Shown here: positions 8,519-17,313 of the stretch, piece by piece
Layout: every line of letters starts with the position of its first letter
Position numbering within the stretch: the first letter of the stretch is position 1
NCBI RefSeq assembly: GCF_900109095.1
Contig: NZ_FNYZ01000025.1
Location: 1 to 64,000 of the forward strand
Reading direction: 5' to 3'
Source of the DNA: Sphingobium sp. AP50
GTDB lineage: Bacteria > Pseudomonadota > Alphaproteobacteria > Sphingomonadales > Sphingomonadaceae
Length of the DNA: 64,000 bases
Notes under the pieces: generated by a model
Told to the model about the DNA's origin: nothing
Database searches by the model: none
What the model saw: the letters and a program-made list of their open reading frames with translations, nothing else
Position numbers and translations under genes: made by a program

Positions 8519-9535
8519 TTACTCTGCGAAGATATCCGCAACTGCCTCGCGCATTGTCTTTCTGGCTGACAAAGAGGTTAGTAGATCGTCTGTACCCACA
8601 CTCTTCCTTCCGGCCAATATGGTCTCCTTGACCGCCTCATCTGCAGCGCGCGCCAACTCCGCCTGGCTGAGGCCTTCAGCAAGCGCTGTGATCCGTGCCC
8701 AGTCGATGCGTCGCCCTCCAAGCCGTCCGAGGCTCTTGCCGACCATCGCCTTGATGGCCGCCTGATCGGGCAAGCCATACTCTATAATCTCGTCAAACCG
8801 CCGGATCAGCGCGCGATCAAGCAGTTCGGGATGGTTGGTTGCGGCCACCACGAGGCTATCGGTCGCATTGGCTTCTTCGAGGAATTGCAGAAAGGAGTTG
8901 AGAACGCGGCGGATCTCGCCGACATCATTGCCAGCGCCCCGCTTGCCGCCGATGGCATCGAATTCGTCGAACAGATACACTGCGCGCTGCTGGGCGATCT
9001 GATCGAACACGGCGCGCAATTTGGAAGCGCTCTCGCCCATGAAACGGGTAAGCACCGCGTCGAGGCGAACCGTATAGAGAGGCAGATGAAGCTCCCCGGC
9101 AAGAGCGCTTGCAGTTAATGTCTTTCCCGATCCCGGCGGCCCTACCAGCAGCAGCCGAGCGCTGGGACGTTGGCCAAATTCTCTGAGACGGGCACGCTGC
9201 TGCTGCTGCACGACCAGCTTATCCAGTCGCTGGCGGATGCTGTCCTTGAGGGTCATATCACCCAGTCGAACATCGCATCGAGTGACGCTGACGAGTTCAT
9301 CAAGATCAGCGCGCGGCTTCAGGATTGGCGTCGCAGCAGCGAGGCGCGGCGTAGCGCGCCGCGGTAGTCCACGCTGGCGAGCGCCGTCGACGAGTTGCCG
9401 CAGTTGGTCTGCTGTCTTTACGTGGCCCTGGCGTGCCTCTGACGCTGCAATCTGCAGAGCGATCGTGTAGACGCGCTCCTCTTCCCCTTCCAGGTGGCCG
9501 GCAAGAAGAGCAATTACCTGCTTTGCGCTGGGCAT
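8519..9535 (-). CDS. ietA: IetA-type AAA ATPase, partner of the subtilase
   Basis: The protein has 338 residues. The Walker A motif is GPPGSGKT (132-139), Walker B is VYLFDE (Asp190, Glu191), sensor-1 Asn234 lies in AATNHPELL, and an arginine-finger pair is R245-R246. This is a classic AAA domain preceded by about 90 residues of helical N-terminus. ATG 9535 is preceded by AAAGGAGGA, a strong ribosome site. It is the first gene of the pair, as in the known ietAS module, where the ATPase acts as antitoxin or regulator of the protease. A 10-bp palindrome 27 bases upstream may control it. The role is known for the family; for this copy it is inferred from gene order. Confidence 0.87.
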   Translation of the reverse strand: MPSAKQVIALLAGHLEGEEERVYTIALQIAASEARQGHVKTADQLRQLVDGARQRGLPRRATPRLAAATPILKPRADLDELVSVTRCDVRLGDMTLKDSIRQRLDKLVVQQQQRARLREFGQRPSARLLLVGPPGSGKTLTASALAGELHLPLYTVRLDAVLTRFMGESASKLRAVFDQIAQQRAVYLFDEFDAIGGKRGAGNDVGEIRRVLNSFLQFLEEANATDSLVVAATNHPELLDRALIRRFDEIIEYGLPDQAAIKAMVGKSLGRLGGRRIDWARITALAEGLSQAELARAADEAVKETILAGRKSVGTDDLLTSLSARKTMREAVADIFAE

Positions 9536-9561
9536 GTTCCTCCTTTCGATCCCTAGAGCCT

Positions 9562-9571
9562 AGAGGCCTCT
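9562..9571. promoter_or_regulatory. Palindrome upstream of ietA
   Basis: AGAGGCCTCT is a perfect 10-bp palindrome inside CTAGAGGCCTCTTAG, about 25-35 bases upstream of the ietA ribosome site. It is suitably placed for an operator or promoter element of the toxin-antitoxin-like pair. No helix-turn-helix is obvious in IetA or IetS, so the binding protein is unknown. Confidence 0.3.
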
Positions 9572-9665
9572 TAGCATGAATAACGTGCAGAAGAAGCGCT
9601 ATTCCGCAAGCCTCAGATACGGTATCGAGAAATGCCGGATCGTCAAGGATGCGAAAGCTAACATT

Positions 9666-10330
9666 TTAAGAACAAGTTGAAATTGCTTCAAACCCTAGGA
9701 GCCCTTTAAAACACCATATAGCGCCGCCGACCCCTTGCGGGAGGGCGGCGCGCAATTTTCTCTGACCAGTGGCCCTGTGGGTAACGCCGTGGCAGTCCCG
9801 GCCCTTGGCTGGGCCAGGATCATTCTGGCGGAGCTTCACATAGGTCGCATCGATCCAGAGATACGGCCAGTCGCCCTCGATCGGGCGATCCAGGATGGCG
9901 TGAACGCGCTCGTCGAGTTCTTCGCACAGTCGGCTGACCTGGCTTTTGGAGATGCCATCCATACCCAGTGCCTTGAGCAGATCGTCGACCGAGCGGGTCG
10001 ATATCCCCTGGATGGAGGCTTCCTGGATCACTGCTGTCAGCGCCCGCTCGGCCATTCGGCGTGGCTCCAGAAAACCGGGGAAGTAACTGCCCTTGCGTAG
10101 CTTGGGGATGCGCAACTCTACTGTTCCGGCGCGAGTCTGCCAGTCGCGCTCACGATGGCCATTGCGCTGGACAAGCCGGGTAGGCGACTTCTCGCCGTAG
10201 CCAGCGCCGGTCAAGTTGCCGACTTCCATCTCCATCAACCGCTCGGCCGCGAACGCGATCATGTCGCGCAAAATATCAGCGTCCGGGTCTTCTCCAACAG
10301 CGAACGCAAGTGCATCATAGGGTCGGTCAT
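9666..10330 (-). pseudogene. IS256-family transposase, N-terminal remnant (frameshifted and truncated)
   Basis: The true start is the ATG at 10330, preceded by GGAAGG, giving MTDPMMHLRSLLEKT. A one-base loss in a C-run (10285-10287 on the plus strand) shifts the frame; the rest continues from 10271 as MRDMIAFAAERLMEMEVG through RAGTVELRIPKLRKGSYFPGF. The recognisable protein reaches the first catalytic Asp in YLWIDATYVKLRQN and is then cut near 9810, so the remaining DDE residues are missing. This copy cannot be active. It lies just upstream of ietA and marks one border of the island. It is a different IS256 type from the one at 43.1-44.5 kb. Confidence 0.85.
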
Positions 10331-10555
10331 CGTGGTTCCTTCCGTCAGGTTCGAGCTTCGCAACCCAAACCTATCCGAAAATCACGGTGACCACCTCAGA
10401 CCCCAGCTACACCACCTCGTGGGACATGATCTCACGGCTTGCCACTCTTGAACCCTGTGATGAGGGGAATTGTAACGATATATGCAACGCGGTCACCGAC
10501 AAAACGAATAAGGTCGTGTATGCAACGTCAATATGATGAACCATAATGTGCTTGA

Positions 10556-11011
10556 TCAGGCGCGCTGCGGCGCGCGGCTCCGCTCGTTAAGCGCATTGAT
10601 TGCTTTCAAGAGCAGAGATTTTAGTTCATCGCCTTCCGTCTGGGTGAGGCCACTGATCAAATCGTCTTGAACCCTTTCTACTGCCGGCCCGACCTCTTCG
10701 ACAACCCTAGCTCCTTGAGACGTAATGACCAGTGTCCGCGCCCGTCGATCTATTTCGCTGATCTTGCGTTCGACCAGTTCTTTACGGGTAAGACGGTCAA
10801 TCACCCCGACGATCGTCGTGCGATCATAGGCTATCTTCCCCGCCAGCGTAATCTGGTCGATCCCAGGGTTAGCACTGATCGCGACGAGCGCAGCATATTG
10901 GACAGGTGTCAGGTCTACACCACATCTTTCCATTTCAGAATGAAACAAGGCCACCGCAATCTGATGGAATCGGCGGGCAAGATGCCCTGGCATTTCTACG
11001 TTGTCGCGCAT
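10556..11011 (-). CDS. MarR-family transcriptional regulator (aromatic locus regulator 1)
   Basis: The protein has 151 residues, the usual MarR length. A winged helix-turn-helix spans about residues 35-100 (QYAALVAISANPGIDQITLAGKI, then DRTTIVGVIDRLTRKELVER and the wing DRRARTLVI). Flanking helices form the dimer interface. It is transcribed away from the catabolic genes. The first copy of a dyad that recurs at 13818-13838 and 21851-21867 lies 26-46 bases upstream of its start, so it probably represses itself and the genes behind those dyads until an aromatic ligand binds. The ligand cannot be read from the sequence. Confidence 0.87.
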   Translation of the reverse strand: MRDNVEMPGHLARRFHQIAVALFHSEMERCGVDLTPVQYAALVAISANPGIDQITLAGKIAYDRTTIVGVIDRLTRKELVERKISEIDRRARTLVITSQGARVVEEVGPAVERVQDDLISGLTQTEGDELKSLLLKAINALNERSRAPQRA

Positions 11012-11036
11012 CTAAATCCCTAGTTTCCATTTACAA

Positions 11037-11057
11037 GCATACTGACGATCGGTATAC
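11037..11057. promoter_or_regulatory. MarR-type operator, copy 1
   Basis: Imperfect dyad GCATACTGAC-G-ATCGGTATAC with 7 of 10 arm positions paired. It is preceded by TTTACAA, exactly as in copy 2. It lies upstream of the divergent MarR gene and fits autoregulation. The hisD-like gene starts about 450 bases away on the other side. Confidence 0.6.
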
Positions 11058-11505
11058 ATCCTATATCACCCATCGCTGTGCGAGGATAGAGTCGCTTAAC
11101 GCACGGGTCGCCTTATGGCGCAGTTTGGCAAAGATGGGGAGGCACGGAGATCGTTGGGAAGACATAGTTTGGATGATGGCTTTCCTGGGTCTTGAGTGGC
11201 AGCCGGGTGAGAAGAAGCCGATAGATATGCCGCCGTCTTGATATTGAACGATTATACGGTTCTAAAACATTTTTTCAGGTGATGGGTGCAGCTGGTAGAC
11301 GTACGGGATCGTTATTTGATGCGCGACTTCCCACTAACGAATGTCGATGCGAATTTGCAGTTTTTGCAGTCTGCCGCCTTCACCGCGCTTCTGGATGACG
11401 AATAAACTGGCTGTGCCGCGATTGGGCCAGCCTATGGTGCAATGATGACAAACAATCAGGCGGATAGGCTCATGCAATGGGCACCGTTTCATTTTAGGAG
11501 GATGT
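11058..11505 (+). other. Gap with a short gene remnant
   Basis: No full gene is present. From about 11088 to the TGA at 11241 the plus strand reads ESLNARVALWRSLAKMGRHG, then DRWEDIVWMMAFLGLEWQPGEKKP. This has the look of a real protein C-terminus but has no start and is not recognised. The rest is AT-richer leader sequence. TTAGGAGGATGT at its end is the strong ribosome site of the hisD-like gene. Confidence 0.35.
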
Positions 11506-12840
11506 ATGGCGCAATGGCTCAAGCGTTCGGTTGCCGCAGAAATTCGGGCGGTGGCCGATCGAAAGGTCCGTGACGTTGTCGAGAGCACGTTGGCTGACAT
11601 CGAAAAGCGCGGCGACGCTGCGGTTCGGGAATTAAGCATAAGGTTCGATGGCTGGGACCGCGACGACTATCGCCTGTCACAGCATGAGATCCAAGCCTGC
11701 ATTGATTCGCTTACCGCGCAGGAAATCAAAGACATTGAATTTGCGCAGGCGCAGATACGCAATTTCGCGCAAATTCAGCGCGAAAGCATGCGTGATGTCG
11801 AGGTCGAGACCCTTCCAGGGGTTGTGCTCGGTCACAAGAATATACCGGTTAACGCAGCAGGATGTTATGTGCCAGGCGGCAAATATCCGCTGCTCGCTTC
11901 TGCTCATATGAGCGTTATCACTGCCAAGGTCGCAGCGGTGCCCCGCGTTATTACCTGCGCGCCACCGTTCAATGGTAAGCCGGCCCGTGCGATTGTTGCT
12001 GCGCAGGCCATGGCGGGCGCCGATGCTATCTATGCGCTTGGCGGCATTCAGGCCATTGGCGCGATGGCGCTGGGTACACAGAGCATAAGTGCTGTGGATA
12101 TGCTGGTGGGGCCCGGAAACGCTTTTGTCGCTGAAGCCAAGCGGCAGTTATTTGGTCGAGTAGGGATCGATTTGTTTGCTGGCCCCACCGAAACGATGGT
12201 GATAGCGGATGAAACGGTCGACGGTGAGATCTGCGCGACAGATCTTCTTGGGCAGGCCGAGCATGGTCCTGAGAGCCCTGCAATCTTCATTACTAATTCG
12301 CGAAAGCTCGCGATGGATACGCTGACACAAATCGAGCGGCTGCTTACTATCCTACCGACCGCAGATATCGCCGCTAAGGCCTGGGAAAATTATGGCGAGA
12401 TAATTCTGTGTGATGGATATGAGGAAATGCTGTCGGTAGCGAACGCTTATGCCAATGAGCATGTTCAGGTTATGACGGAAAATCCGAATTATTTTCTAGA
12501 TAATATGACAAACTATGGCGCTCTATTTTTGGGCCCGAGGACAAATGTCAGCTTTGGTGACAAGGTTATTGGTACTAATCATACATTGCCGACCAAAAAA
12601 TCTGCTCGGTATACTGGAGGTCTGTGGGTGGGAAAATTTCTCAAGACCTGTACCTACCAGAAGGTGATAACAGACGAGGCTTCGTCGCTCATTGGTGAAT
12701 ATTGTAGCAGACTTTGCGCTCTAGAGGGTTTTTCCGGACACGGCGAGCAGGCCAACATCCGGGTGCGGCGTTATGGTGGGCGCAATGTCCCCTATGCCGG
12801 TGCAGTCGAACCCTCCGAACATACGCGCGCCGATGTCTAA
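11506..12840 (+). CDS. Histidinol-dehydrogenase-family NAD-dependent alcohol dehydrogenase (HpsN-like)
   Basis: The protein has 444 residues. Zinc and catalytic residues of the HisD family are kept: Gln and His in LGQAEHGPE, Glu-His in YANEHVQVM, Asp in FGDKVIGTNHTLPT, and His in EGFSGHGEQ. The GTNHTLPTKKSARYTGGLW region and the KFLKTCTYQ tail resemble the sulfopropanediol 3-dehydrogenase (HpsN) branch more than biosynthetic HisD. There is no other his gene nearby, and it overlaps a short-chain dehydrogenase by eight bases. It probably oxidises a primary alcohol to a carboxylate in a catabolic route; the substrate is unknown. Start ATG 11506 follows AGGAGGATGT. Confidence 0.75.
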   Translation: MAQWLKRSVAAEIRAVADRKVRDVVESTLADIEKRGDAAVRELSIRFDGWDRDDYRLSQHEIQACIDSLTAQEIKDIEFAQAQIRNFAQIQRESMRDVEVETLPGVVLGHKNIPVNAAGCYVPGGKYPLLASAHMSVITAKVAAVPRVITCAPPFNGKPARAIVAAQAMAGADAIYALGGIQAIGAMALGTQSISAVDMLVGPGNAFVAEAKRQLFGRVGIDLFAGPTETMVIADETVDGEICATDLLGQAEHGPESPAIFITNSRKLAMDTLTQIERLLTILPTADIAAKAWENYGEIILCDGYEEMLSVANAYANEHVQVMTENPNYFLDNMTNYGALFLGPRTNVSFGDKVIGTNHTLPTKKSARYTGGLWVGKFLKTCTYQKVITDEASSLIGEYCSRLCALEGFSGHGEQANIRVRRYGGRNVPYAGAVEPSEHTRADV

Positions 12841-13603
12841 GGGACTGCCCCAAACGCCGAACATGCGCTTGGATGGCCGACGAGCGATCGTAACAGGCGC
12901 CGGTCGCGGGATCGGCTTAGCCGCGGCGGCCGCTCTTGCGGAGGCGGGGGCGGAGCTCACACTGGTCGCACGTAGCAATGGCGAAATCGACGACGTCGCG
13001 CGGGCCATTCGCGCGTCTGGAGGCATCGCGTCGTCGGTCACGCTTGATGTGTCCGATCTCGACTGCGTCCGTACGTTCTTCGTGCAAAGAGCTGCTTTTC
13101 ACATACTAGTGAACAACGCAGGCACAAATCGTCCCAAGCCGGTGTGGGAAGTCACGGAGCAGGACTATGATGCGGTGCTTGATCTCAACTTAAAGTCGGC
13201 TTTCTTTGTCGCACAAGCTTGTGCCCGACGAATGATCGAAGAGGGGGTGAGCGGATCGCTCATCCATATGGGATCGCAGATGGGTCATGTCGGTGGGGCC
13301 ACTCGCTCGCTATACTGCGCCTCGAAATGGGGACTTGAAGGGATGAGCAAAAGCTTTGCTCTGGATCTGGCGCAGTTCGGTATCAGATCCAATACGATCG
13401 CGCCGACATTCATCGAGACGCCACTTACAAAGCCTTTTTTCGAGGATGCCGCATTCAAGGAGAGCGTGTTGGCCAAGATCAAACTTGGAAGGATCGGGCA
13501 AGTTACCGACCTGATGGGCCCCATCTGCTTTCTGGCCAGCGATGCTGCCATGTTGATGACCGGCACAAGTCTTGTCGTCGATGGGGGCTGGACAACCGAC
13601 TGA
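12833..13603 (+). CDS. Short-chain dehydrogenase/reductase (SDR)
   Basis: The protein has 256 residues from the ATG at 12833, which overlaps the hisD-like stop by eight bases; a longer frame from 12773 would lie within that gene. It is a classical SDR with cofactor loop TGAGRGIG (about residues 18-25), NNAG, a catalytic Ser in HMGSQMG, and YCASK. The C-terminus VDGGWTTD is typical. Basic Arg residues after the glycine loop leave NAD or NADP open. It probably works with the hisD-like enzyme in oxidation or reduction of a pathway intermediate. A 346-bp leader with operator copy 2 separates it from the next operon. Confidence 0.82.
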   Translation: MSKGLPQTPNMRLDGRRAIVTGAGRGIGLAAAAALAEAGAELTLVARSNGEIDDVARAIRASGGIASSVTLDVSDLDCVRTFFVQRAAFHILVNNAGTNRPKPVWEVTEQDYDAVLDLNLKSAFFVAQACARRMIEEGVSGSLIHMGSQMGHVGGATRSLYCASKWGLEGMSKSFALDLAQFGIRSNTIAPTFIETPLTKPFFEDAAFKESVLAKIKLGRIGQVTDLMGPICFLASDAAMLMTGTSLVVDGGWTTD

Positions 13604-14019
13604 GCGCGGCGCTTGCATAGTCGCAAACGACATTTGCGATCATCGTGGTTGGCCTTGGATAACAGGGGCAAGAATGGGCCGTTTCAGGTCCAGCGAAACG
13701 GGCAGGCGCTGCGCAACGATATTTCGTAGGAAGTAATGATGGTGCGCGCAAACACCCCTGGCGTGGTTGCTGGCTTACAAGACTGCGAAAAAAGGTAAGC
13801 AGTTTTTAGATTTACAAGCATACTGATTATCAGTATGCCATGTTTCGAACGCGAGATTTGCTGGATAATGGGCAAGCTCGCAGCCACCGATCGTCATCAA
13901 AATTTGATTGATGCGTGGCCGACAGGAGGGGGCCATGAACGCAACCGGCATTGCAGAGCATTCCTATCGGCTCCACATTTATTGGCCATTTCTCCGCACC
14001 ATGCGAAAGGGCAGTTTCA
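13604..14019. other. Intergenic leader of the dienelactone-hydrolase operon
   Basis: No gene is supported; overlapping open frames lack ribosome sites. It holds MarR operator copy 2 at 13818-13838. About 180 bases separate this operator from the ATG at 14020, so the promoter probably lies around 13780-13840 and the transcript has a long leader. Confidence 0.4.
13818..13838. promoter_or_regulatory. MarR-type operator, copy 2 (perfect dyad)
   Basis: Arms GCATACTGAT and ATCAGTATGC pair perfectly around a single T. The preceding ATTTACAA matches copy 1. It lies upstream of the dienelactone-hydrolase / aldolase operon and is the best-conserved copy, so it is probably the strongest binding site of regulator 1. 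Confidence 0.72.
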
Positions 14020-14733
14020 ATGACTTCTTCAACCGTCACGCTAAAGACTAACGCTGGCGAAACTTTTGGCGCTTATCTTGCGCTTCCAAGCCATCCCAAT
14101 GGTGGAAGCGTGGTTGTGCTGCAGGAAATTTTCGGCATCAATGCGAATATACGGTCGGTTGCTGACAGCTTCGCGCAAGCGGGATATGCGGCGATAGCTC
14201 CAGACCTGTTCTGGCGCCAAGCGGCAGGCGTGGAACTAGACCCGAGTGACGAAGCATCGCGAGAACGGGCAACCGGTCTCATGAAGGGCCTCGATCAGAA
14301 ACTTGCCGTACAAGACGCACTTATTGCTGCCGATCATGTCCGCTTCCTTCCCGGTGCGAATGGAAAAGTCGGTGCTGTAGGCTATTGCCTGGGAGGCAAA
14401 CTTGCTTATCTGCTGGCGGCAACGTCAGGGATCGATGCGGCGGTGTCCTATTACGGCGTTGCCATCCAGGGTGCACTCGACAAGATGGGCGAAGTTCAAT
14501 GCCCGCTTCTTCTCCATATCGCACAGGACGATCATCTATGCCCGCCTGACGCGCAGGCAGCCATTGCCAGCGCGGCCGAACAGTACCCCTTGCTAGTGAG
14601 CGTCAAGGTCTATGCAGGCGTTGGCCATGCGTTTGCGCGGCATGGGAGCCCGGCATTCGTGGCGCAAAGCGCTGAGCTGGCAGATGTCGCAACCATGGCT
14701 TTGCTCGCCAATAGTGTAGGCGATCTGGCATGA
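14020..14733 (+). CDS. Dienelactone hydrolase family protein
   Basis: The protein has 237 residues, the usual length, from the ATG at 14020 (AAAGGG upstream); the frame from 13951 adds 23 residues without a ribosome site. Alpha/beta-hydrolase fold with catalytic Cys in GYCLGGK, Asp in AQDDHLCP and His in GVGHAF, the Cys-Asp-His triad of dienelactone hydrolases. The family opens lactones formed in chlorocatechol or hydroxyquinol breakdown, but many members have other ester or lactone substrates. It overlaps the aldolase gene (ATGA), so the two are co-translated. It is probably controlled by MarR operator copy 2. Confidence 0.85.
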   Translation: MTSSTVTLKTNAGETFGAYLALPSHPNGGSVVVLQEIFGINANIRSVADSFAQAGYAAIAPDLFWRQAAGVELDPSDEASRERATGLMKGLDQKLAVQDALIAADHVRFLPGANGKVGAVGYCLGGKLAYLLAATSGIDAAVSYYGVAIQGALDKMGEVQCPLLLHIAQDDHLCPPDAQAAIASAAEQYPLLVSVKVYAGVGHAFARHGSPAFVAQSAELADVATMALLANSVGDLA

Positions 14734-15440
14734 GCGTGGCATTGGTTGCACAGACAAAGGTTTCCCAGGGCAGTCGCATTCTTGCTTCGCAAGGTGTTCT
14801 TGATGCCTTCGGGCATGTGAGCATGCGAAGTGAACAGGATCCAGCGCTTTTCCATATTTCGAGAAATCGGGCACCTGCCCTGGTGGCGCCTGAAGATGTC
14901 GTGACAGTCGATCTGTCTGGCAACGCTGTGTCCCAGCCTGCCGATGTCAGGCTCTTTCTGGAGCGCTACATCCATGCCGAAATCTATCGGCGGCGGCCTG
15001 ACGTACATGCTGTCGTTCATAGCCACGCGTTGCCCGTGTTGCCGTTCACCGTCGTTCCAGGAAAATCTCTTCGTCCTATATGCCATATGTGCGGTTTTCT
15101 CGAGGGGACGCCGGCTCCCTTCGATCTCGCAGATCATGCAGGGTCGGCCACGGATCTGCTGATTAGTAATGCCCAGTTGGGCGAACAGCTCGCAGAACAT
15201 CTTGGAAAAGCAAACATAGTTTTGATGCGCTCTCATGGGTTTACTGCAGTAGGCGCATCGGTAGAGCAAGCGGTCTATCGCGCCATCTATACAATGAAAA
15301 ACTGTGAAATCGAGTTGTCGGCACGAGCGCTTGGGGAACCGATCTTCCTTAGTTCTGGTGAGGCCGAGGCATGTGAGCGAACAATTGGAACGCAAACACA
15401 TCGCGCTTGGGAGCTATGGCTAAATCAAGTCGGCGCATAA
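14730..15440 (+). CDS. Class II aldolase/adducin-family protein (aldolase or aromatic decarboxylase)
   Basis: The protein has 236 residues. Metal ligands of the family are visible: HSHALPV (two His), a later His in RSHGFTAVG, and an acidic residue near the N-terminal third. The family includes fuculose-phosphate aldolase and also metal-dependent aromatic decarboxylases, for example for 3,4-dihydroxyphthalate. In an aromatic locus, removal of a carboxyl group or an aldol cleavage after ring opening are both plausible. Start ATG 14730 overlaps the dienelactone hydrolase stop. A reductase gene follows after a 104-bp gap. Confidence 0.75.
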   Translation: MSVALVAQTKVSQGSRILASQGVLDAFGHVSMRSEQDPALFHISRNRAPALVAPEDVVTVDLSGNAVSQPADVRLFLERYIHAEIYRRRPDVHAVVHSHALPVLPFTVVPGKSLRPICHMCGFLEGTPAPFDLADHAGSATDLLISNAQLGEQLAEHLGKANIVLMRSHGFTAVGASVEQAVYRAIYTMKNCEIELSARALGEPIFLSSGEAEACERTIGTQTHRAWELWLNQVGA

Positions 15441-15544
15441 CATAATCAGCAAAAAGCCAAATTGATCTGGTCCATTGAAGCGATATGTCCGATTTGAAAA
15501 AAGTGTAGCTCTGGCTGTGCCCTGAGCGTTGAGAGGCAAAAGTG

Positions 15545-16771
15545 ATGAAACGTTACGACGTTTTAATTGTCGGCGCCGGCCATGCCGGAGCGCAAGCGGC
15601 TATTTCGCTCCGGCATGGCGGGTTTGATGGATCAATCGCGATTTTTGGCGATGAGCCGGAATTCCCATATGAGCGACCGCCCCTTTCCAAGGAGTATCTA
15701 GCCGGCGAGAAAAGCTTCGAAAAAATTCTCATTCGGCCGCCGTCATATTGGGAAGATCAGAGCATCGACCTGATCCTCTCTGCTCGAATAGATACCGTAA
15801 ATCCTGCTGCGAATATTGTCGTTACCGCAGACGCGAAGCAATATGAATATGGCCATCTCATATGGGCAACGGGTGGAGCCCCGCGCCGCTTGAACTGCAG
15901 TGGCCACGACCTCGTTGGTGTTCATACTGTTCGCACTCGAGCTGATGTTGATCGGCTGCGCGCTGAACTCGAGGATGTTCGTACCGCTGTCGTAATTGGC
16001 GGCGGTTATATCGGGCTTGAATCCGCAGCAGCGCTCAGAAAGCTTGGAAAGAATGTTATCCTGCTCGAAGCGCTAAATCGCGTCTTGGCGCGTGTGGCTG
16101 GTGAACCTCTGTCCCGCTTCTATGAAGACGAGCATCGCGCGCACGGGGTCGATATACGGCTTGGCATAGGCATCGAATGTATCGAGGGCAATGACAAGGT
16201 TACCGGTGTTCGTACCATAACGGGTCAGACGATTGAATGCGAGATGGTCATCGTGGGTATCGGGATCGTACCGGCGGTCGGTCCCTTGTTGGCGGCAGGT
16301 GCTGCTGGCGGCAATGGTGTCTTGGTCGATGCCCAATGTCGAACGAGTCTTCCTGCTGTTTTTGCGGTCGGCGACTGTGCTCTTCACCATAACAGCTACG
16401 GACAGGACGGGCCGATCAGGTTGGAATCCATCCAAAATGCTAATGACCAGGCGGTTATAGCGGCCAAGTCCATCCTGGGGGAGGCCGTGTTATACAATTC
16501 GGTTCCGTGGTTCTGGTCCAACCAATATGATCTTCGCTTGCAGACGGTTGGGCTATCGACAGGCTACGATAAGGTCATTATTCGCGGAAATCCGGAAAAT
16601 CACAGTTTCTCCACAATATATCTTCGCGACGGCTATGTTATTGCCCTTGATTGTGTCAATGCTACCAAGGATTACGCCCATGGCCGTCGGCTGGTAACTG
16701 ACCACATGAGGGTTGATCCAGAACTGCTCTCAAATACTTCGATCGCACTTAAATCTTTCGCTGACAGGTAA
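15545..16771 (+). CDS. FAD/NAD-dependent ferredoxin reductase
   Basis: The protein has 408 residues from ATG 15545 (AGAGG eight bases upstream; the GTG at 15542 is less likely). Two dinucleotide-binding motifs are present, VLIVGAGHAGAQAA near the N-terminus for FAD and VVIGGGYIGLESAAAL near residue 150 for NAD(P), plus AVGDCALH before the C-terminal domain. This is the class that feeds electrons to ferredoxins of Rieske oxygenases or P450s. No ferredoxin or P450 gene is in the window; the only Rieske oxygenase is 24 kb away. Its partner is unknown. Confidence 0.83.
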   Translation: MKRYDVLIVGAGHAGAQAAISLRHGGFDGSIAIFGDEPEFPYERPPLSKEYLAGEKSFEKILIRPPSYWEDQSIDLILSARIDTVNPAANIVVTADAKQYEYGHLIWATGGAPRRLNCSGHDLVGVHTVRTRADVDRLRAELEDVRTAVVIGGGYIGLESAAALRKLGKNVILLEALNRVLARVAGEPLSRFYEDEHRAHGVDIRLGIGIECIEGNDKVTGVRTITGQTIECEMVIVGIGIVPAVGPLLAAGAAGGNGVLVDAQCRTSLPAVFAVGDCALHHNSYGQDGPIRLESIQNANDQAVIAAKSILGEAVLYNSVPWFWSNQYDLRLQTVGLSTGYDKVIIRGNPENHSFSTIYLRDGYVIALDCVNATKDYAHGRRLVTDHMRVDPELLSNTSIALKSFADR

Positions 16772-17313
16772 AATATTACATTCATTCAGTCCTATATCGA
16801 GAGATGTAATTGAAAAATATGGCCGGTTAGCTGCGCTTTATGTGATTTACTACTTTATCTCTTTTGAGATGTGATCGCTACGCGAGTGCGGCATCCGCCC
16901 TATGTGAGCACATGTCACTGCTTGGGAAATTCGATGCAAGCCTCCAGGCTGCTCACGCTTTTTCTTCGTCAAAACCCATGCATTCCTAACTCTTGTGTCA
17001 CTTTTGCGACAGTCCAAACAATCTGGCTAAGTAACCAATTTGAATTTGACAAGGAAATGTCGAAATGACAAATATCTGTCAAATAAGATTGGGATAGAGT
17101 CGTCGAGATTGCAAACGCTTTTGGTTGCTTCATTCCAGAACAGGTTCAGACTGGAATGCAGGGGAAGGATCACCTGCAACGTGCACGACGAATATAGCAC
17201 CCAATCGAACCCCTGATTTGCCTTGCAAATGGCGAGGTGCATCCATGCAAGAGCAGGTGCAGCAGACAAGCAGAATGATCGGCCGGAATGGCTGACAGAT
17301 AAGGGAGAGGACT
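16772..17313. other. Intergenic leader of the TonB receptor operon
   Basis: This 540-bp stretch has no supported gene. It holds the tandem operator at 17046-17083. The receptor ATG at 17314 follows AAGGGAGAGG. The region between operator and start is about 230 bases and contains no clear hairpin. Confidence 0.4.
17046..17083 (+). promoter_or_regulatory. Tandem TGACA-N6-TGTCA operator / promoter, copy A
   Basis: Two dyads lie 19 bp apart centre to centre: TGACA-AGGAAA-TGTCG (17047-17062) and TGACA-AATATC-TGTCA (17066-17081), followed by AATAA. The first includes a TTGACA that could serve as a -35 box. The same layout recurs at 24054 and 30212. It is inferred to bind MarR regulator 2 (29525-29995). 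Confidence 0.68.

Noticed and set aside
14610..15401. A 263-codon minus-strand frame opposite the class II aldolase
   Set aside because: The plus strand carries recognisable metal-site motifs; the antisense frame has no family features.
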